Shown here: one piece after another, positions 7,712 through 15,583 of the stretch | Position numbering within the stretch: position 1 is the first letter of the stretch | Layout: each line of letters begins with the position of its first letter | From: Anaerolineae bacterium | Lineage (GTDB): Bacteria; Chloroflexota; Anaerolineae; JAAYZQ01 | Reading direction: 5' to 3' | Length of the DNA stretch: 22,225 nt | Assembly (NCBI GenBank): GCA_016929795.1 | Contig: JAFGIA010000186.1 | Location: 1-22,225 of the forward strand | Made by a program: the position numbers and the translations under genes | Notes under the pieces: generated by a model | What the model saw: only the letters and a program-made list of their open reading frames with translations | Told to the model about the DNA's origin: nothing | The model's database searches: none

Positions 7712-8845
7712 ATGCTCGTCGGCATAGACGCCAGCCGGGCCACGGCTGCCCGGCCCACAGGCACCGAAAACTATTCACTGCACCTGATCCGTGCCCTGCT
7801 TTCACTCGACACGCCCCACCGCTGGCGCCTCTACTTCAACCAACCCCCCGCCGACGACCTGTTCGGCACCCTCGGTGAACAGCGCACGATCCCTTTTCCC
7901 CGCCTCTGGACCCACCTGGCTCTGTCGTGGGAGATGATCACCCATCCGCCCGACCTGCTCTTCGTCCCCTCTCACGTCCTGCCCATCGCCCACCCGGCCC
8001 GCTCTGTCGTCACCGTCCACGACCTCGGCTTTCATTACCACCCTGAAGCACACACATTGACCCAGAACATCTACCTACGTTGGTCCACCCGCCACAACGC
8101 CCGTGCCGCCACCCGGCTCCTCGCCGATTCTGACGCGACCCGCCATGACCTGATCGAGCTCTACGGCGTGCCATCGTCCAAGATTGACGTGGTCTATCCC
8201 GGCCGCGACGAGTCGCTCGCCCCCGCCACCGACCCCGCCATCCGCGCCGCCATCCGCGCCCGCTACCACCTCACCGCCCCCTACCTCCTCTACATCGGCA
8301 CCCTCCACCCCCGCAAGAACCTCACCCGCCTCATTCAAGCCTTCTCCCGCCTCCTCTCCCACCTCCCCACCCCCCGGGCTCACCAACCAACCAACCTCCA
8401 CCTCGTCCTCGCCGGCCAAAAAGGCTGGCTTTACGACGACATCTTTGCCCTCGTCCGGCGCCTCGGCCTGGAGGAGCGCGTCATCTTTACAGGCTATGTG
8501 CCCGATCCCGACAAGCCCGCCCTCCTCAGCGGCGCCTTGGCTTTCGTCTTTCCCTCCCTCTACGAAGGATTCGGCATACCCGTCGTCGAGGCCATGGCGT
8601 GCGGCACGCCCATCATCTGCTCCAACACATCGTCACTGCCCGAGGTAGCCGGCGACGCCGCCCTCCTCGTCGATCCCCTCGATCTTGATTCGATCGCCGG
8701 CGCGATGGCACACATGGTGGCCGACGCAGACCTGCGCCAGACGCTGGCGGGGCGCGGCCTGCGCCAGGCGCAGCGCTTTTCCTGGCGACGCTGTGCCCGC
8801 GAGGCCCTGGCCGTCATCGAGCAGGTGGGGCGTGGAGTCGATTGA
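7712..8845 (+). CDS. GT4-family glycosyltransferase
   Basis: A 377-residue retaining GT-B glycosyltransferase (Glycos_transf_1). The N-terminal half has the donor-independent Rossmann fold, with GTENYSLHLIRAL (17-29) after the first strand and VTVHDLGF (100-107). The C-terminal half carries YIGTLHPRKNL (194-204), LVLAGQKGW, and the E-x7-E signature EGFGIPVVE (E285, E293) with CGTPII and SSLPEVAGDAALLVDP. This family transfers nucleotide-activated sugars in glycolipid and polysaccharide synthesis, at the cytoplasmic face. The start is ATG 7712, although GTG 7709 is also in frame and adds one residue. Its end overlaps the WecG-like gene by 14 bases. Residues 216-227 form a Pro/His-rich loop from a C-rich stretch. 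Donor and acceptor are unknown. Confidence 0.9.
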   Translation: MLVGIDASRATAARPTGTENYSLHLIRALLSLDTPHRWRLYFNQPPADDLFGTLGEQRTIPFPRLWTHLALSWEMITHPPDLLFVPSHVLPIAHPARSVVTVHDLGFHYHPEAHTLTQNIYLRWSTRHNARAATRLLADSDATRHDLIELYGVPSSKIDVVYPGRDESLAPATDPAIRAAIRARYHLTAPYLLYIGTLHPRKNLTRLIQAFSRLLSHLPTPRAHQPTNLHLVLAGQKGWLYDDIFALVRRLGLEERVIFTGYVPDPDKPALLSGALAFVFPSLYEGFGIPVVEAMACGTPIICSNTSSLPEVAGDAALLVDPLDLDSIAGAMAHMVADADLRQTLAGRGLRQAQRFSWRRCAREALAVIEQVGRGVD

Positions 8846-9560
8846 CATCCTTGGCGTGCGCGTCGACTGTGCCACCTACGACACCCTGCTGGCGTGCGTC
8901 GACGACTTTGTGGCCGGTGGCACCCCCCACCAGGTCGTCACCCTCAACCCCGAAATGCTCGTCGCTGCCCACGACGACCCCGCCTTTCGCCAGGTGCTCA
9001 ACAGCGCCGACCTGAACGTCGCCGACGGCGTCGGCCTCCTCCTTGCCGCGCGCCTGCTAGGACACACGCTCCCGGGGCGCGTCACCGGCTCCGACGGCAT
9101 CTACCATCTCGCCGCCCACGCAGCGCAGCGCGGCTACCGTCCCTTCTTTCTCGGCGCTGCCCCTGGTGTGGCCGAAGAGACTGCCCGCCGCCTGGTCGCT
9201 GCCTATCCCGGCCTGCAGATCGCCGGCACCTTTGCCGGCTCACCAGCCCCTGCTGACGAACCGCACATCCTCGATCGCATCCACGTCGCCGCGCCCGACC
9301 TCCTGCTCGTGGCCTATGGCGTGCCGGCTGAAGAAGAATGGATTGCCCGTAACCGCACGCGCCTCGGCGTGCCCGTCATGATCGGCCTTGGCGGTGCCTT
9401 TGACTTTGTCGCGGGCGTCACCCGTCGCGCCCCGGCCTGGATGCGCCGCCTCGGCATCGAATGGCTCCACCGCCTCCTCTCCCAGCCCTGGCGCTGGCGC
9501 CGCCAGCTCGCCCTGCCCCGTTTCCTGCTCCTCGTCTTCCGCCAACGTTTGAGCACATGA
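8832..9560 (+). CDS. WecG/TagA/CpsF-family glycosyltransferase
   Basis: A 242-residue GT26 enzyme. GTG 8832, preceded by AGGTGGGG, gives MESIDILGVRVD, the usual beginning of the family, and overlaps the upstream GT4 gene by 14 bases. Signatures are TLNPEM (37-42), ADGVG (64-68, holding the proposed catalytic Asp D65), GRVTGSD (82-88), FFLGAAPG (105-112), GLGGAFDFVAG (185-195) and RRAPAWMRRLGIEWLHRL (198-215). The family adds ManNAc or ManNAcA to lipid-linked GlcNAc in teichoic-acid linkage units, enterobacterial common antigen and related polymers. The Arg/Trp-rich C-terminus suits membrane association. An oddity is GVPAEEEW (163-170), where the usual form is GxPKQE-W. A UDP-ManNAc-dehydrogenase-like gene in the same window (16489) fits a ManNAcA-type polymer (inference). 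Confidence 0.92.
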   Translation: MESIDILGVRVDCATYDTLLACVDDFVAGGTPHQVVTLNPEMLVAAHDDPAFRQVLNSADLNVADGVGLLLAARLLGHTLPGRVTGSDGIYHLAAHAAQRGYRPFFLGAAPGVAEETARRLVAAYPGLQIAGTFAGSPAPADEPHILDRIHVAAPDLLLVAYGVPAEEEWIARNRTRLGVPVMIGLGGAFDFVAGVTRRAPAWMRRLGIEWLHRLLSQPWRWRRQLALPRFLLLVFRQRLST

Positions 9561-9585
9561 CCACTACTCTCATGGAGAAAAGACA

Positions 9586-10782
9586 ATGAACCATGAAACA
9601 CTTTGGACAACCGTCAACACCCACCGCGATGCCCTGATCACATTCACCCAGAAACTCGTCCAGACCCTGAGCCCCTCCGGTCACGAGGGGGATGTCGCCG
9701 CCCTGATCCAGGCCGAAATGGAACGCCTTGGCTACGATGAGGTTTGGGTCGACGAGGCCGGCAGCGTCGTGGGCCGCATCGCCGGCGGCCCGGGCCCGGC
9801 ACTCATCCTGAACGGCCACATGGACCACGTCGACGCGGGTGATCCCGCCGACTGGCCCCACCCACCCTTTGGCGCCGAGATCCACGACGGCGCCATCTGG
9901 GGGCGCGGCGTGGCCGACATGAAGGGCGCCCTCGCCGCCATGATCTATGCCGGCGGCATAGCGCGCACCCTCGACATCCCCCTGCCCGGCGACCTGTACG
10001 TCACCGCCGTCGTCCAGGAAGAGATCGGCGGCCTCGGCGCCCGCCACATGGCGGGCACACTGCCCGCCTCCCACGTCGTCGTCGGCGAGGCAAGTGCCAA
10101 TCATCTACGCCGCGGCCACCGCGGTCGCGTCGAGTTCCACGTCCACTTCTCCGGGCGCTCGGTGCACGCCTCCATGCCCCACCTGGGCGCCAACCCCCAC
10201 TTTGCCATGGCCCGCTTTGTCGACAGGCTCGGCACTTTGGCCATGCCCTCCGAGTCGGCCTATGGCGCCTCCACTGTCGCCCCCACCCACGTCGAGAGCG
10301 AGCCGCTAGGCGCCAACATCACCCCATCGGCCCTTCACCTCGTCCTCGACTGGCGTAACGTGCCGGGCGAGTCGACGGCCGACATTGTCGCCAAGCTCGA
10401 GAGGCTGCTGGCCGACAGCCTGACGCCCGGCTGTGAAGGCACGGTCGAGATGACCACCCGCGCCCTCGAGACCTACACCGGCTACTGCAAGAGCTACCCC
10501 GACGAGTTTCCCTCCTTCACCACCCCTGTGGAGCATCCCTGGCTTCAGTCCGCCCAGGCGGCACTCGCCGTCGCCCTGCGCCGCGACGTCGAGATCGACA
10601 CCTGGCGCTTTGCCACCGACGGTGGCCACTTTGCCGAGGCGGGCGCCACAGTCATCGGCTTTGGCCCCGGCGATGACACCGTCGTCCACACCGTGCAGGA
10701 GCACCTGCCTCTCGACCAGCTGGTCGAGAGCGCTGTCGGCTACCTGGCTCTGGCATTCGATCCACGCCCTTCTTCGGCCTGA
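9586..10782 (+). CDS. M20-family metallopeptidase / deacylase (ArgE-DapE-YgeY type)
   Basis: A 398-residue di-zinc hydrolase. ATG 9586 has GGAG eight bases upstream. Metal ligands are NGHMDHVDAGD (H78, D80), GRGVADMKG (D111), VVQEEIGG (E145 general base, E146 metal), E168 in VVGEAS, and the late H368 in GDDTVVHTVQEH. The dimerisation domain lies near residues 176-290, starting GHRGRVEFHVHFSGRSVHAS, which recalls YgeY-type hydrolases more than ArgE proper. TDGGHFAEAG (345-354) is the conserved C-terminal loop. It probably cleaves an N-acyl or peptide-type amide in the cytoplasm; the substrate is unresolved. It lies 25 bases after the WecG-like gene with no promoter between, so it is likely in the same transcript. 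Confidence 0.88.
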   Translation: MNHETLWTTVNTHRDALITFTQKLVQTLSPSGHEGDVAALIQAEMERLGYDEVWVDEAGSVVGRIAGGPGPALILNGHMDHVDAGDPADWPHPPFGAEIHDGAIWGRGVADMKGALAAMIYAGGIARTLDIPLPGDLYVTAVVQEEIGGLGARHMAGTLPASHVVVGEASANHLRRGHRGRVEFHVHFSGRSVHASMPHLGANPHFAMARFVDRLGTLAMPSESAYGASTVAPTHVESEPLGANITPSALHLVLDWRNVPGESTADIVAKLERLLADSLTPGCEGTVEMTTRALETYTGYCKSYPDEFPSFTTPVEHPWLQSAQAALAVALRRDVEIDTWRFATDGGHFAEAGATVIGFGPGDDTVVHTVQEHLPLDQLVESAVGYLALAFDPRPSSA

Positions 10783-10792
10783 TCGCCCTCCC

Positions 10793-10821
10793 TTGACACA
10801 GGTGCAGAAACTTGTTATCAT
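10793..10821 (+). promoter_or_regulatory. Sigma70 promoter of the GH1 operon
   Basis: TTGACA (10793-10798), a 17-base spacer and TATCAT (10816-10821). Transcription would begin near 10828, at the very foot of the large inverted structure downstream. Confidence 0.82.
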
Positions 10822-10825
10822 GCGA

Positions 10826-10907
10826 GGTGTCATCTCAATCACTTGAGGGATGTAGGGCGGATTGGCAATCCGCCCTACACCCTGCCTCAGCTTTTTGAGA
10901 TGATACC
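10826..10907 (+). repeat. 82-base nested palindrome in the GH1 leader (REP/MITE-like or attenuator-like)
   Basis: The outer arms 10826-10838 and 10895-10907 pair over 13 bases with one G-U. Inside, TGAGG (10844-10848) pairs with CCTCA (10885-10889). In the centre, 10851-10863 and 10867-10879 form a perfect 13-bp stem around the loop GGC. The central stem resembles short palindromic repeats dispersed in many bacterial genomes. A run of five T (10892-10896) stands two bases after the CCTCA arm, so the inner hairpin plus T-run looks like an intrinsic terminator, while pairing of the outer arms would bury that T-run. The whole element sits between promoter and gene. Confidence 0.7.
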
Positions 10908-10942
10908 ATGCCAGCAATAGAACAAAAGAGGAGAACAACACC

Positions 10943-12259
10943 ATGACACAAACTCGCCTCGAATTCCCGCCAGGATTCCTGTGGGGCACCGCAACGGCTG
11001 CCCACCAGGTCGAGGGCAACAATACAAACAACGATTGGTGGCAATTTGAGACCCGTCCCGGTACCATCTGGCACGACGACCGCAGTGGCCTCGCCTGCAA
11101 CTGGTGGGCAGACGCCGAGTCCGATTTTGACCTCATGGCCGCCATGGGCCACAACACCCACCGCCTCTCGATCGAGTGGAGCCGCATCGAGCCTGAAGAA
11201 GGCCGCTACGACCCCGCCGCCATCGCCCGCTACCGCGACATGCTCACCGCCCTCCACCGGCACAGCCTCGAGCCCATGGTCACCCTCTTTCACTTTTCCA
11301 CCCCGCTCTGGCTCGCCCGCCAGGGCGGCTGGTCCAACCCTGCCGTCATCTCTCATTTTCGCCGCTTCGCCCATCACGCCGTCGATCAGCTCGGCGATCT
11401 CGTCCGCCTCTGGTGCACCATCAACGAGCCCAACGTCTATGCCGCCGTCGGCTATCTCTATGGTGAGCACGCCCCGGGCCAGCGCTCCCTCCCCCTCTAC
11501 TTCCGCGTCCTGCGCCACGAGCTTCTCGCCCACGCTGCCGCCTACCGCGTCATCCGCGCCTTTGACGCCGAGGCTCGCGTCGGCATCGTCAAAAACATCC
11601 AGGTCTTTCAACCGCTCGACCCGGACCACACACCGTCGGCCCTGGCCGCTCGCTTCCTCGACTACCTCTTTAACGAGATCACCCTGCATGCCGTCCACGA
11701 TGGGCGCCTCTGCTTCCCGCTCGCCTTCCCGCCTACCACGCACGGCCCCCTCGTCGACAGCCTCGACTTTTTCGGGCTGAACTACTATTCCCGCCAGCGG
11801 GTGAGCCTCGCCGGCGGCCCGCTAATGCGCCCTACCCCTGGCGCCGAGATCAGTGACTTTGGTCGCCATGGCACCTATGGCGAGATCTATCCCGCCGGCC
11901 TCTACCAGACCATCCAACGTGTCGCCCGCTTCGGCAAACCGATCTATATCACAGAGAACGGCCTGCCCGACGCCGACGACGACCAGCGCCCCCGATTCCT
12001 CGTCACCCACCTCGCTGCGATGCAGCGCGCCATCGCCCAAGGCGCCGACGTGCGCGGCTACTACCACTGGTCCTTCACCGACAACTTTGAGTGGGCCGAA
12101 GGCTGGGCCCTCCGCTTTGGCCTCGTCCATCTCGATCCCACCACCCAATTGCGCACCCCACGCCCCAGCGCTGCCCTCTACAGTCGTATCATCGCCGAAA
12201 ACGCAATCACTGGCGACATGATCGCCACCTACGCCCCCGACATGGAGGTGCAAGCATGA
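10943..12259 (+). CDS. GH1 beta-glycosidase
   Basis: A 438-residue family-1 glycoside hydrolase with a retaining mechanism. ATG 10943 follows AGAGGAG. FPPGFLWGTATAAHQVEG (8-25) is the family's N-terminal signature. The acid/base is E162 in TINEPN, the nucleophile is E338 in YITENG, and the aglycone/glycone site shows NTHRLSIEWSRIEP (71-84), GLNYYS (278-283) and WSFTDNFEWAEGW (376-388). HFSTPLWL (117-124) recalls the archaeal LacS-like branch more than the plant-like branch. No signal peptide, so it acts on imported oligosaccharides such as beta-glucosides or beta-galactosides. Its stop overlaps the start of the sensor-kinase gene (ATGA), so the two should be translated together, an unusual link between a glycosidase and a signalling kinase. 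Confidence 0.95.
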   Translation: MTQTRLEFPPGFLWGTATAAHQVEGNNTNNDWWQFETRPGTIWHDDRSGLACNWWADAESDFDLMAAMGHNTHRLSIEWSRIEPEEGRYDPAAIARYRDMLTALHRHSLEPMVTLFHFSTPLWLARQGGWSNPAVISHFRRFAHHAVDQLGDLVRLWCTINEPNVYAAVGYLYGEHAPGQRSLPLYFRVLRHELLAHAAAYRVIRAFDAEARVGIVKNIQVFQPLDPDHTPSALAARFLDYLFNEITLHAVHDGRLCFPLAFPPTTHGPLVDSLDFFGLNYYSRQRVSLAGGPLMRPTPGAEISDFGRHGTYGEIYPAGLYQTIQRVARFGKPIYITENGLPDADDDQRPRFLVTHLAAMQRAIAQGADVRGYYHWSFTDNFEWAEGWALRFGLVHLDPTTQLRTPRPSAALYSRIIAENAITGDMIATYAPDMEVQA

Positions 12260-13521
12260 CAGCCACTGCCTATGACGAGGCCGATCTCGCTCCCCCCTGG
12301 ACGCCTGACCTGCATCTGGACACACAGCAAATCCCCTTCTGGGACCGTCTGCGAGAGGAGGAACGCCGTGCCCTTGCCTCTGCCGCCCACTCCGAGTGGC
12401 ACCCCGCGGGCACGCTCATCTGCTCAGAGGGCAGCCACGGCGACTCGCTCTACATCGTCGAAAGCGGCTGTGTCGCCGTCCTCAAAGACGTCGGCCAAAG
12501 CCAGCCCATCACCCTCGGCACCCGTGGCCCAGGTGAGATCCTCGGCGAGATGAGCCTCATCGGCGAGCAAACGCGCTCCGCGTCGCTTGCCGTCATCCAG
12601 CATGGCCGCCTCCTGCGCATTACCGCCGCCGATTTCACAGCACTCATGAACGAGCACCGCGGCATCAGTTGGGCCGTGCTCAACGTGTTGAACGACCGGC
12701 TCCAGGAAGCCGACGCAGCTCGCAGCCTCAAGGCGCGCGAGAGAGAGGCCCTCACCCGCGCTATCGAGCATCTCAGCGATGAAACCCGCCGCCTCACCGA
12801 ACTGGCTGATGCCCGCCAGGAAACTATCGAGCTCCTGGTCCACGACCTGCGCACCCCCCTCGCCGTCGTCAATGGTTGCATCGAGATCCTCGAATCCTCC
12901 GTGCCAGAAACAGAGCGTGCCATATTGGAAATGGCACAGCGCAATAATCAGCGTGTGCTCAACATGCTCGACCAACTGCTCGAGACGTCCCGCGCCGATA
13001 GCCCGGAGCAGGCAGCCGTGCGCCAGCCTGTCGACCTGGCCCAGCTCCTCTCCGAAGCCGTCGCCGACGCCCACACGGCTGCCGAGCGTGCGGCCATCGA
13101 CCTGGTCCTGGCCCCCTCCCCTCCCCTGCCCACACTCCATGCCGACGCTGCCGCCCTGCGCCGTGTCCTCGATAACCTGCTGGGCAATGCACTCGCCTAC
13201 ACCCCCGCTGGCGGCCGCGTCACTGTCGCCGCCACATCTCATGGCCCAGCCGATCGCAGCGCCGGCGCGCACGACACCATCGGCGTCAGCGTCACCGACA
13301 CTGGCCCTGGCGTTCCCGCCGAGCACCGCGAGCGCATCTTTGAGCGCTTTGTCCGCCTGCCCGGCACCGGCGGCCATCGCCGCGGCTTTGGCCTTGGCCT
13401 CTACTACTGCCGCCAGACCATCGAGGCCCATGGCGGCCGCATCTGGGTGGAGCCAGGCCCCAACGATACCGGCAGCCGCTTCAGTTTCCTCCTCACTGTC
13501 GGCAGCCCCACCCATGACTGA
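12256..13521 (+). CDS. Cyclic-nucleotide-binding-domain sensor histidine kinase
   Basis: A 421-residue soluble kinase. ATG 12256 overlaps the GH1 stop by four bases. Residues 28-150 form a CNBD-type jelly roll, with GEILGEMSL (93-101) and TRSAS (106-110) matching the phosphate-binding cassette; E98 and R107 correspond to the ligand-binding Glu and Arg of CRP-like domains, so real nucleotide binding is possible. A helical linker (150-190) leads to HisKA with H196 in LVHDLRTPLAVV. The ATPase domain is intact: N-box LDNLLGNAL (N307 and N311 region), G1 VTDTGPGVP (346-354), F-box IFERF (361-365) and G2 GFGLGLYY (377-384). There are no membrane segments. The C-terminus overlaps the next gene by eight bases. 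The likely phosphoacceptor is the regulator at 15570 (inference from proximity). Confidence 0.92.
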   Translation: MTATAYDEADLAPPWTPDLHLDTQQIPFWDRLREEERRALASAAHSEWHPAGTLICSEGSHGDSLYIVESGCVAVLKDVGQSQPITLGTRGPGEILGEMSLIGEQTRSASLAVIQHGRLLRITAADFTALMNEHRGISWAVLNVLNDRLQEADAARSLKAREREALTRAIEHLSDETRRLTELADARQETIELLVHDLRTPLAVVNGCIEILESSVPETERAILEMAQRNNQRVLNMLDQLLETSRADSPEQAAVRQPVDLAQLLSEAVADAHTAAERAAIDLVLAPSPPLPTLHADAAALRRVLDNLLGNALAYTPAGGRVTVAATSHGPADRSAGAHDTIGVSVTDTGPGVPAEHRERIFERFVRLPGTGGHRRGFGLGLYYCRQTIEAHGGRIWVEPGPNDTGSRFSFLLTVGSPTHD

Positions 13522-14368
13522 CGCCACATCCCGCCACGCACCCCCAACTCCCCCTGGAGCCCTCGACTTGGCCCGCGACATTGCCCGCCGTGCCGGCCAC
13601 CTCCTCCTCGACTATGCCGGCCGCCCTCACGACGTCGCGTCCAAATCCACCGACATCGACCTCGTCACCGAGGCGGACCTGGCCTCTGAGCGCCTCATAC
13701 TCGATGCGATCCACACCCACTACCCCGATCACGACATCCTCGCCGAAGAAAGCACGGCTCCCGGCGAGGGCACTGCCCGCCACCGGCTCCAGGCTGCCAT
13801 CACGGACAACCGTCCGATCTGGCTTGTCGACCCACTCGATGGCACCGTCAACTATGCCCACGGCTACCCCGTGTGGGCCGTGTCCCTGGCCCTCACCCGC
13901 GCCGGCCGCGTCCTCCTCGCCGTCACCTACGACCCGCCACGAGACGAGCTCTATTGGGCCATGCCCGGTGCCGGCGCCTGGTGCAACAACTGCCGTCTGC
14001 ACACTTCCACTACCCCCCTCCTCGGCCGCGCTCTCGTCGCCACGGGCTTTGCCTACCGCCGCGCCACCCTGCGCGACAACAACCTGGCCGAGTTCAGCCG
14101 GATGATGCCCCGCGTCCAGGGCATTCGCCGCGCCGGTGCCGCTGCCCTCGACCTGGCACACATCGCCGCCGCTCGCCTCGACGCCTATTGGGAGATGCAT
14201 CTGCAGCCGTGGGACTGGGCTGCCGGCTGGCTCCTCATCTCCGAAGCCGGCGGCACCGTCACCGATCTCGACGGCGCCCCCTGGACCCTGACCTCCACCA
14301 GCCTCGCCGCTTCCAACGGCCACCTCCACGCCGAGCTCCTGGCCACCCTGCGCCCCGAGGCACGCTAG
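13514..14368 (+). CDS. Inositol-monophosphatase-family phosphatase
   Basis: A 284-residue Mg-dependent, Li-sensitive-type phosphatase. ATG 13514 lies inside the end of the kinase gene. Signatures are STDIDLVTEAD (45-55), AEES (77-80, metal ligand Glu), VDPLDGTVNYAHGYP (105-119, D106 and D109 as metal ligands), and WDWAAGWLLISEAGG (233-247, D234). Family members hydrolyse myo-inositol-1-phosphate, fructose-1,6-bisphosphate, histidinol phosphate, NADP(H) or PAP; motifs alone do not settle which. Tight overlap with the kinase and GH1 genes makes one operon of a glycosidase, a sensor and a phosphatase. A short GC hairpin starts directly after its stop. Confidence 0.92.
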   Translation: MTDATSRHAPPTPPGALDLARDIARRAGHLLLDYAGRPHDVASKSTDIDLVTEADLASERLILDAIHTHYPDHDILAEESTAPGEGTARHRLQAAITDNRPIWLVDPLDGTVNYAHGYPVWAVSLALTRAGRVLLAVTYDPPRDELYWAMPGAGAWCNNCRLHTSTTPLLGRALVATGFAYRRATLRDNNLAEFSRMMPRVQGIRRAGAAALDLAHIAAARLDAYWEMHLQPWDWAAGWLLISEAGGTVTDLDGAPWTLTSTSLAASNGHLHAELLATLRPEAR

Positions 14369-14387
14369 CCGCCCCCTAGAGGGGCGG
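14369..14387 (+). terminator. GC hairpin directly after the IMPase stop
   Basis: CCGCCCC (14369-14375), loop CTAGA, GGGGCGG (14381-14387): a perfect 7-bp stem touching the stop codon. No T-run follows. Plausible transcript-end or RNA-stability element. The remainder of 14388-14560 holds only the next promoter and leader. Confidence 0.4.
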
Positions 14388-14418
14388 GCCCCGGGGGGCT
14401 CACCCATCACGCTCTTAT

Positions 14419-14447
14419 TTGCCCCTACCCTCAAAATATGCTACAAT
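14419..14447 (+). promoter_or_regulatory. Promoter of the PAS-pseudokinase / regulator pair
   Basis: TTGCCC (14419-14424), a 17-base spacer and TACAAT (14442-14447) with an extended TG two bases upstream of the -10 box (TGCTACAAT). Transcription near 14454 rules out the in-frame ATG at 14438 as the start. Confidence 0.72.
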
Positions 14448-14560
14448 TCTCTCGTATCGTGTCGTTACCGTACCTTGCTCCTCACATGCGCCTCCATGTC
14501 GATCCTGATCACCAGGCGTGCGCGGGGAGGGGGGCAAACAAGCTAAAAGATGGAAAGAGG

Positions 14561-15583
14561 ATGAACTACGAGACGATCTTTGCCTCCCTGCCCGATGCCG
14601 CCTGCATCGTCGACAACAAAGGCCAGGTAGTCGCCGTCAACCCCGCCGCTGAGTGGCTGCTTGGCTGGTGGCTGGCCGGCCTGCCTGCCTGCCCCCTCGC
14701 CGACTCCCTGCCACAGCTCATCCCCGACCCGGCCCAGGCTCTATACTGGAGCATCGCCCTGGGCCAGGCCCTCGATCAGGGCCAAACCACTGAGATCATT
14801 CCTCCTACCAACATCACAGCCGTCGGCGATCCCGGCACATTCATCCCCATCACCGGAACCATCGGGCCATGGCGCGATCCTGCCGGCCAGATCCTCGGCG
14901 CCCTCCTCCTCCTGCGTCCCGCCCCGCCAGGCGCCACACGCGACGACATCCGCGAGCGCTTTGCGGCCATGGTCGCCCACGAGATCAGCTCCCCCCTCGC
15001 CAACATCTCTGCGGCCACCGACCGCCTGTCGGACGACAGGGAACTCGACGACCCGCAGCGCCTGCGCCTCCTCCAGATCTTGCGCACCGAGACCCACCGC
15101 CTGCGCCGCCTCCTTGGCCAGTTCCTGACCCCCCCTGCCCCACCCGAGCCCACCGCCCCTCCCGACACCATCGTCACCCTTCGCCCTCTCCTTCGCCGCG
15201 TCGTCCACATCTTTGAGCTGCAAGACCGTCACCACCAGGTGGCTGTCCATATCCCTCCCGACATCCCCTTCGTCTGGGGCGACGCCGGCCGCATCCAGGA
15301 GGTCCTCAGCAACCTCGTCGATCACACCCTGCGCCTTGCGCCTCCCGGCAGCCAGGTGACCATCACCGTCGTCGAGTTGAACCACACCGTCGCCGTCACA
15401 GTCAGCGCGGCCGCCGCCGGCCAACCACCTGGCAGCAAGCCCCCGGCCCTCGCCCTCCAACTGGCACAGCTCACCACTCACGCCCTCGGCGGCGAGCTAT
15501 CGCACAGCTACGACCCCACCACCGGCACCCGCTTCTGCTTCACCCTTCAATCGGTCGCTGGAGCCCGAGATGGCGAAGAATAG
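14561..15583 (+). CDS. PAS-HisKA protein with degenerate ATPase domain (pseudokinase-like)
   Basis: A 340-residue protein. ATG 14561 follows GGAAAGAGG; ATG 14438 lies in the -10 region of the promoter. Residues 1-120 form a PAS-like sensor domain (IFASLPDAACIVDNKGQVVAVNPAAEWLLG is its first half). HisKA follows with H140 in MVAHEISSPLANI. The C-terminal part aligns with a HATPase_c fold but its nucleotide motifs are gone: the N-box reads LSNLVDHTLRLAP, with H255 at the usual second Asn; the G1 box, normally DxGxG, is SAAAAGQP (282-289); no F-box is visible; the G2 box is ALALQLA (296-302). The closing GGELSHS-GTRFCFTL strands remain. It probably cannot bind ATP and would need another kinase to phosphorylate H140, or acts as a phosphatase or scaffold (inference). 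It overlaps the regulator gene by 14 bases. Confidence 0.85.
   Translation: MNYETIFASLPDAACIVDNKGQVVAVNPAAEWLLGWWLAGLPACPLADSLPQLIPDPAQALYWSIALGQALDQGQTTEIIPPTNITAVGDPGTFIPITGTIGPWRDPAGQILGALLLLRPAPPGATRDDIRERFAAMVAHEISSPLANISAATDRLSDDRELDDPQRLRLLQILRTETHRLRRLLGQFLTPPAPPEPTAPPDTIVTLRPLLRRVVHIFELQDRHHQVAVHIPPDIPFVWGDAGRIQEVLSNLVDHTLRLAPPGSQVTITVVELNHTVAVTVSAAAAGQPPGSKPPALALQLAQLTTHALGGELSHSYDPTTGTRFCFTLQSVAGARDGEE

Noticed and set aside
12424..13581. 385-codon minus-strand frame opposite the CNBD kinase
   Set aside because: Gly/Ala/Asp-rich shadow of a GC-rich gene; the plus strand has intact kinase motifs.
14438..14560. N-terminal extension of the PAS-HisKA protein from ATG 14438
   Set aside because: The ATG lies within the spacer of a good promoter, immediately before TACAAT. 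PAS homology begins after 14561.
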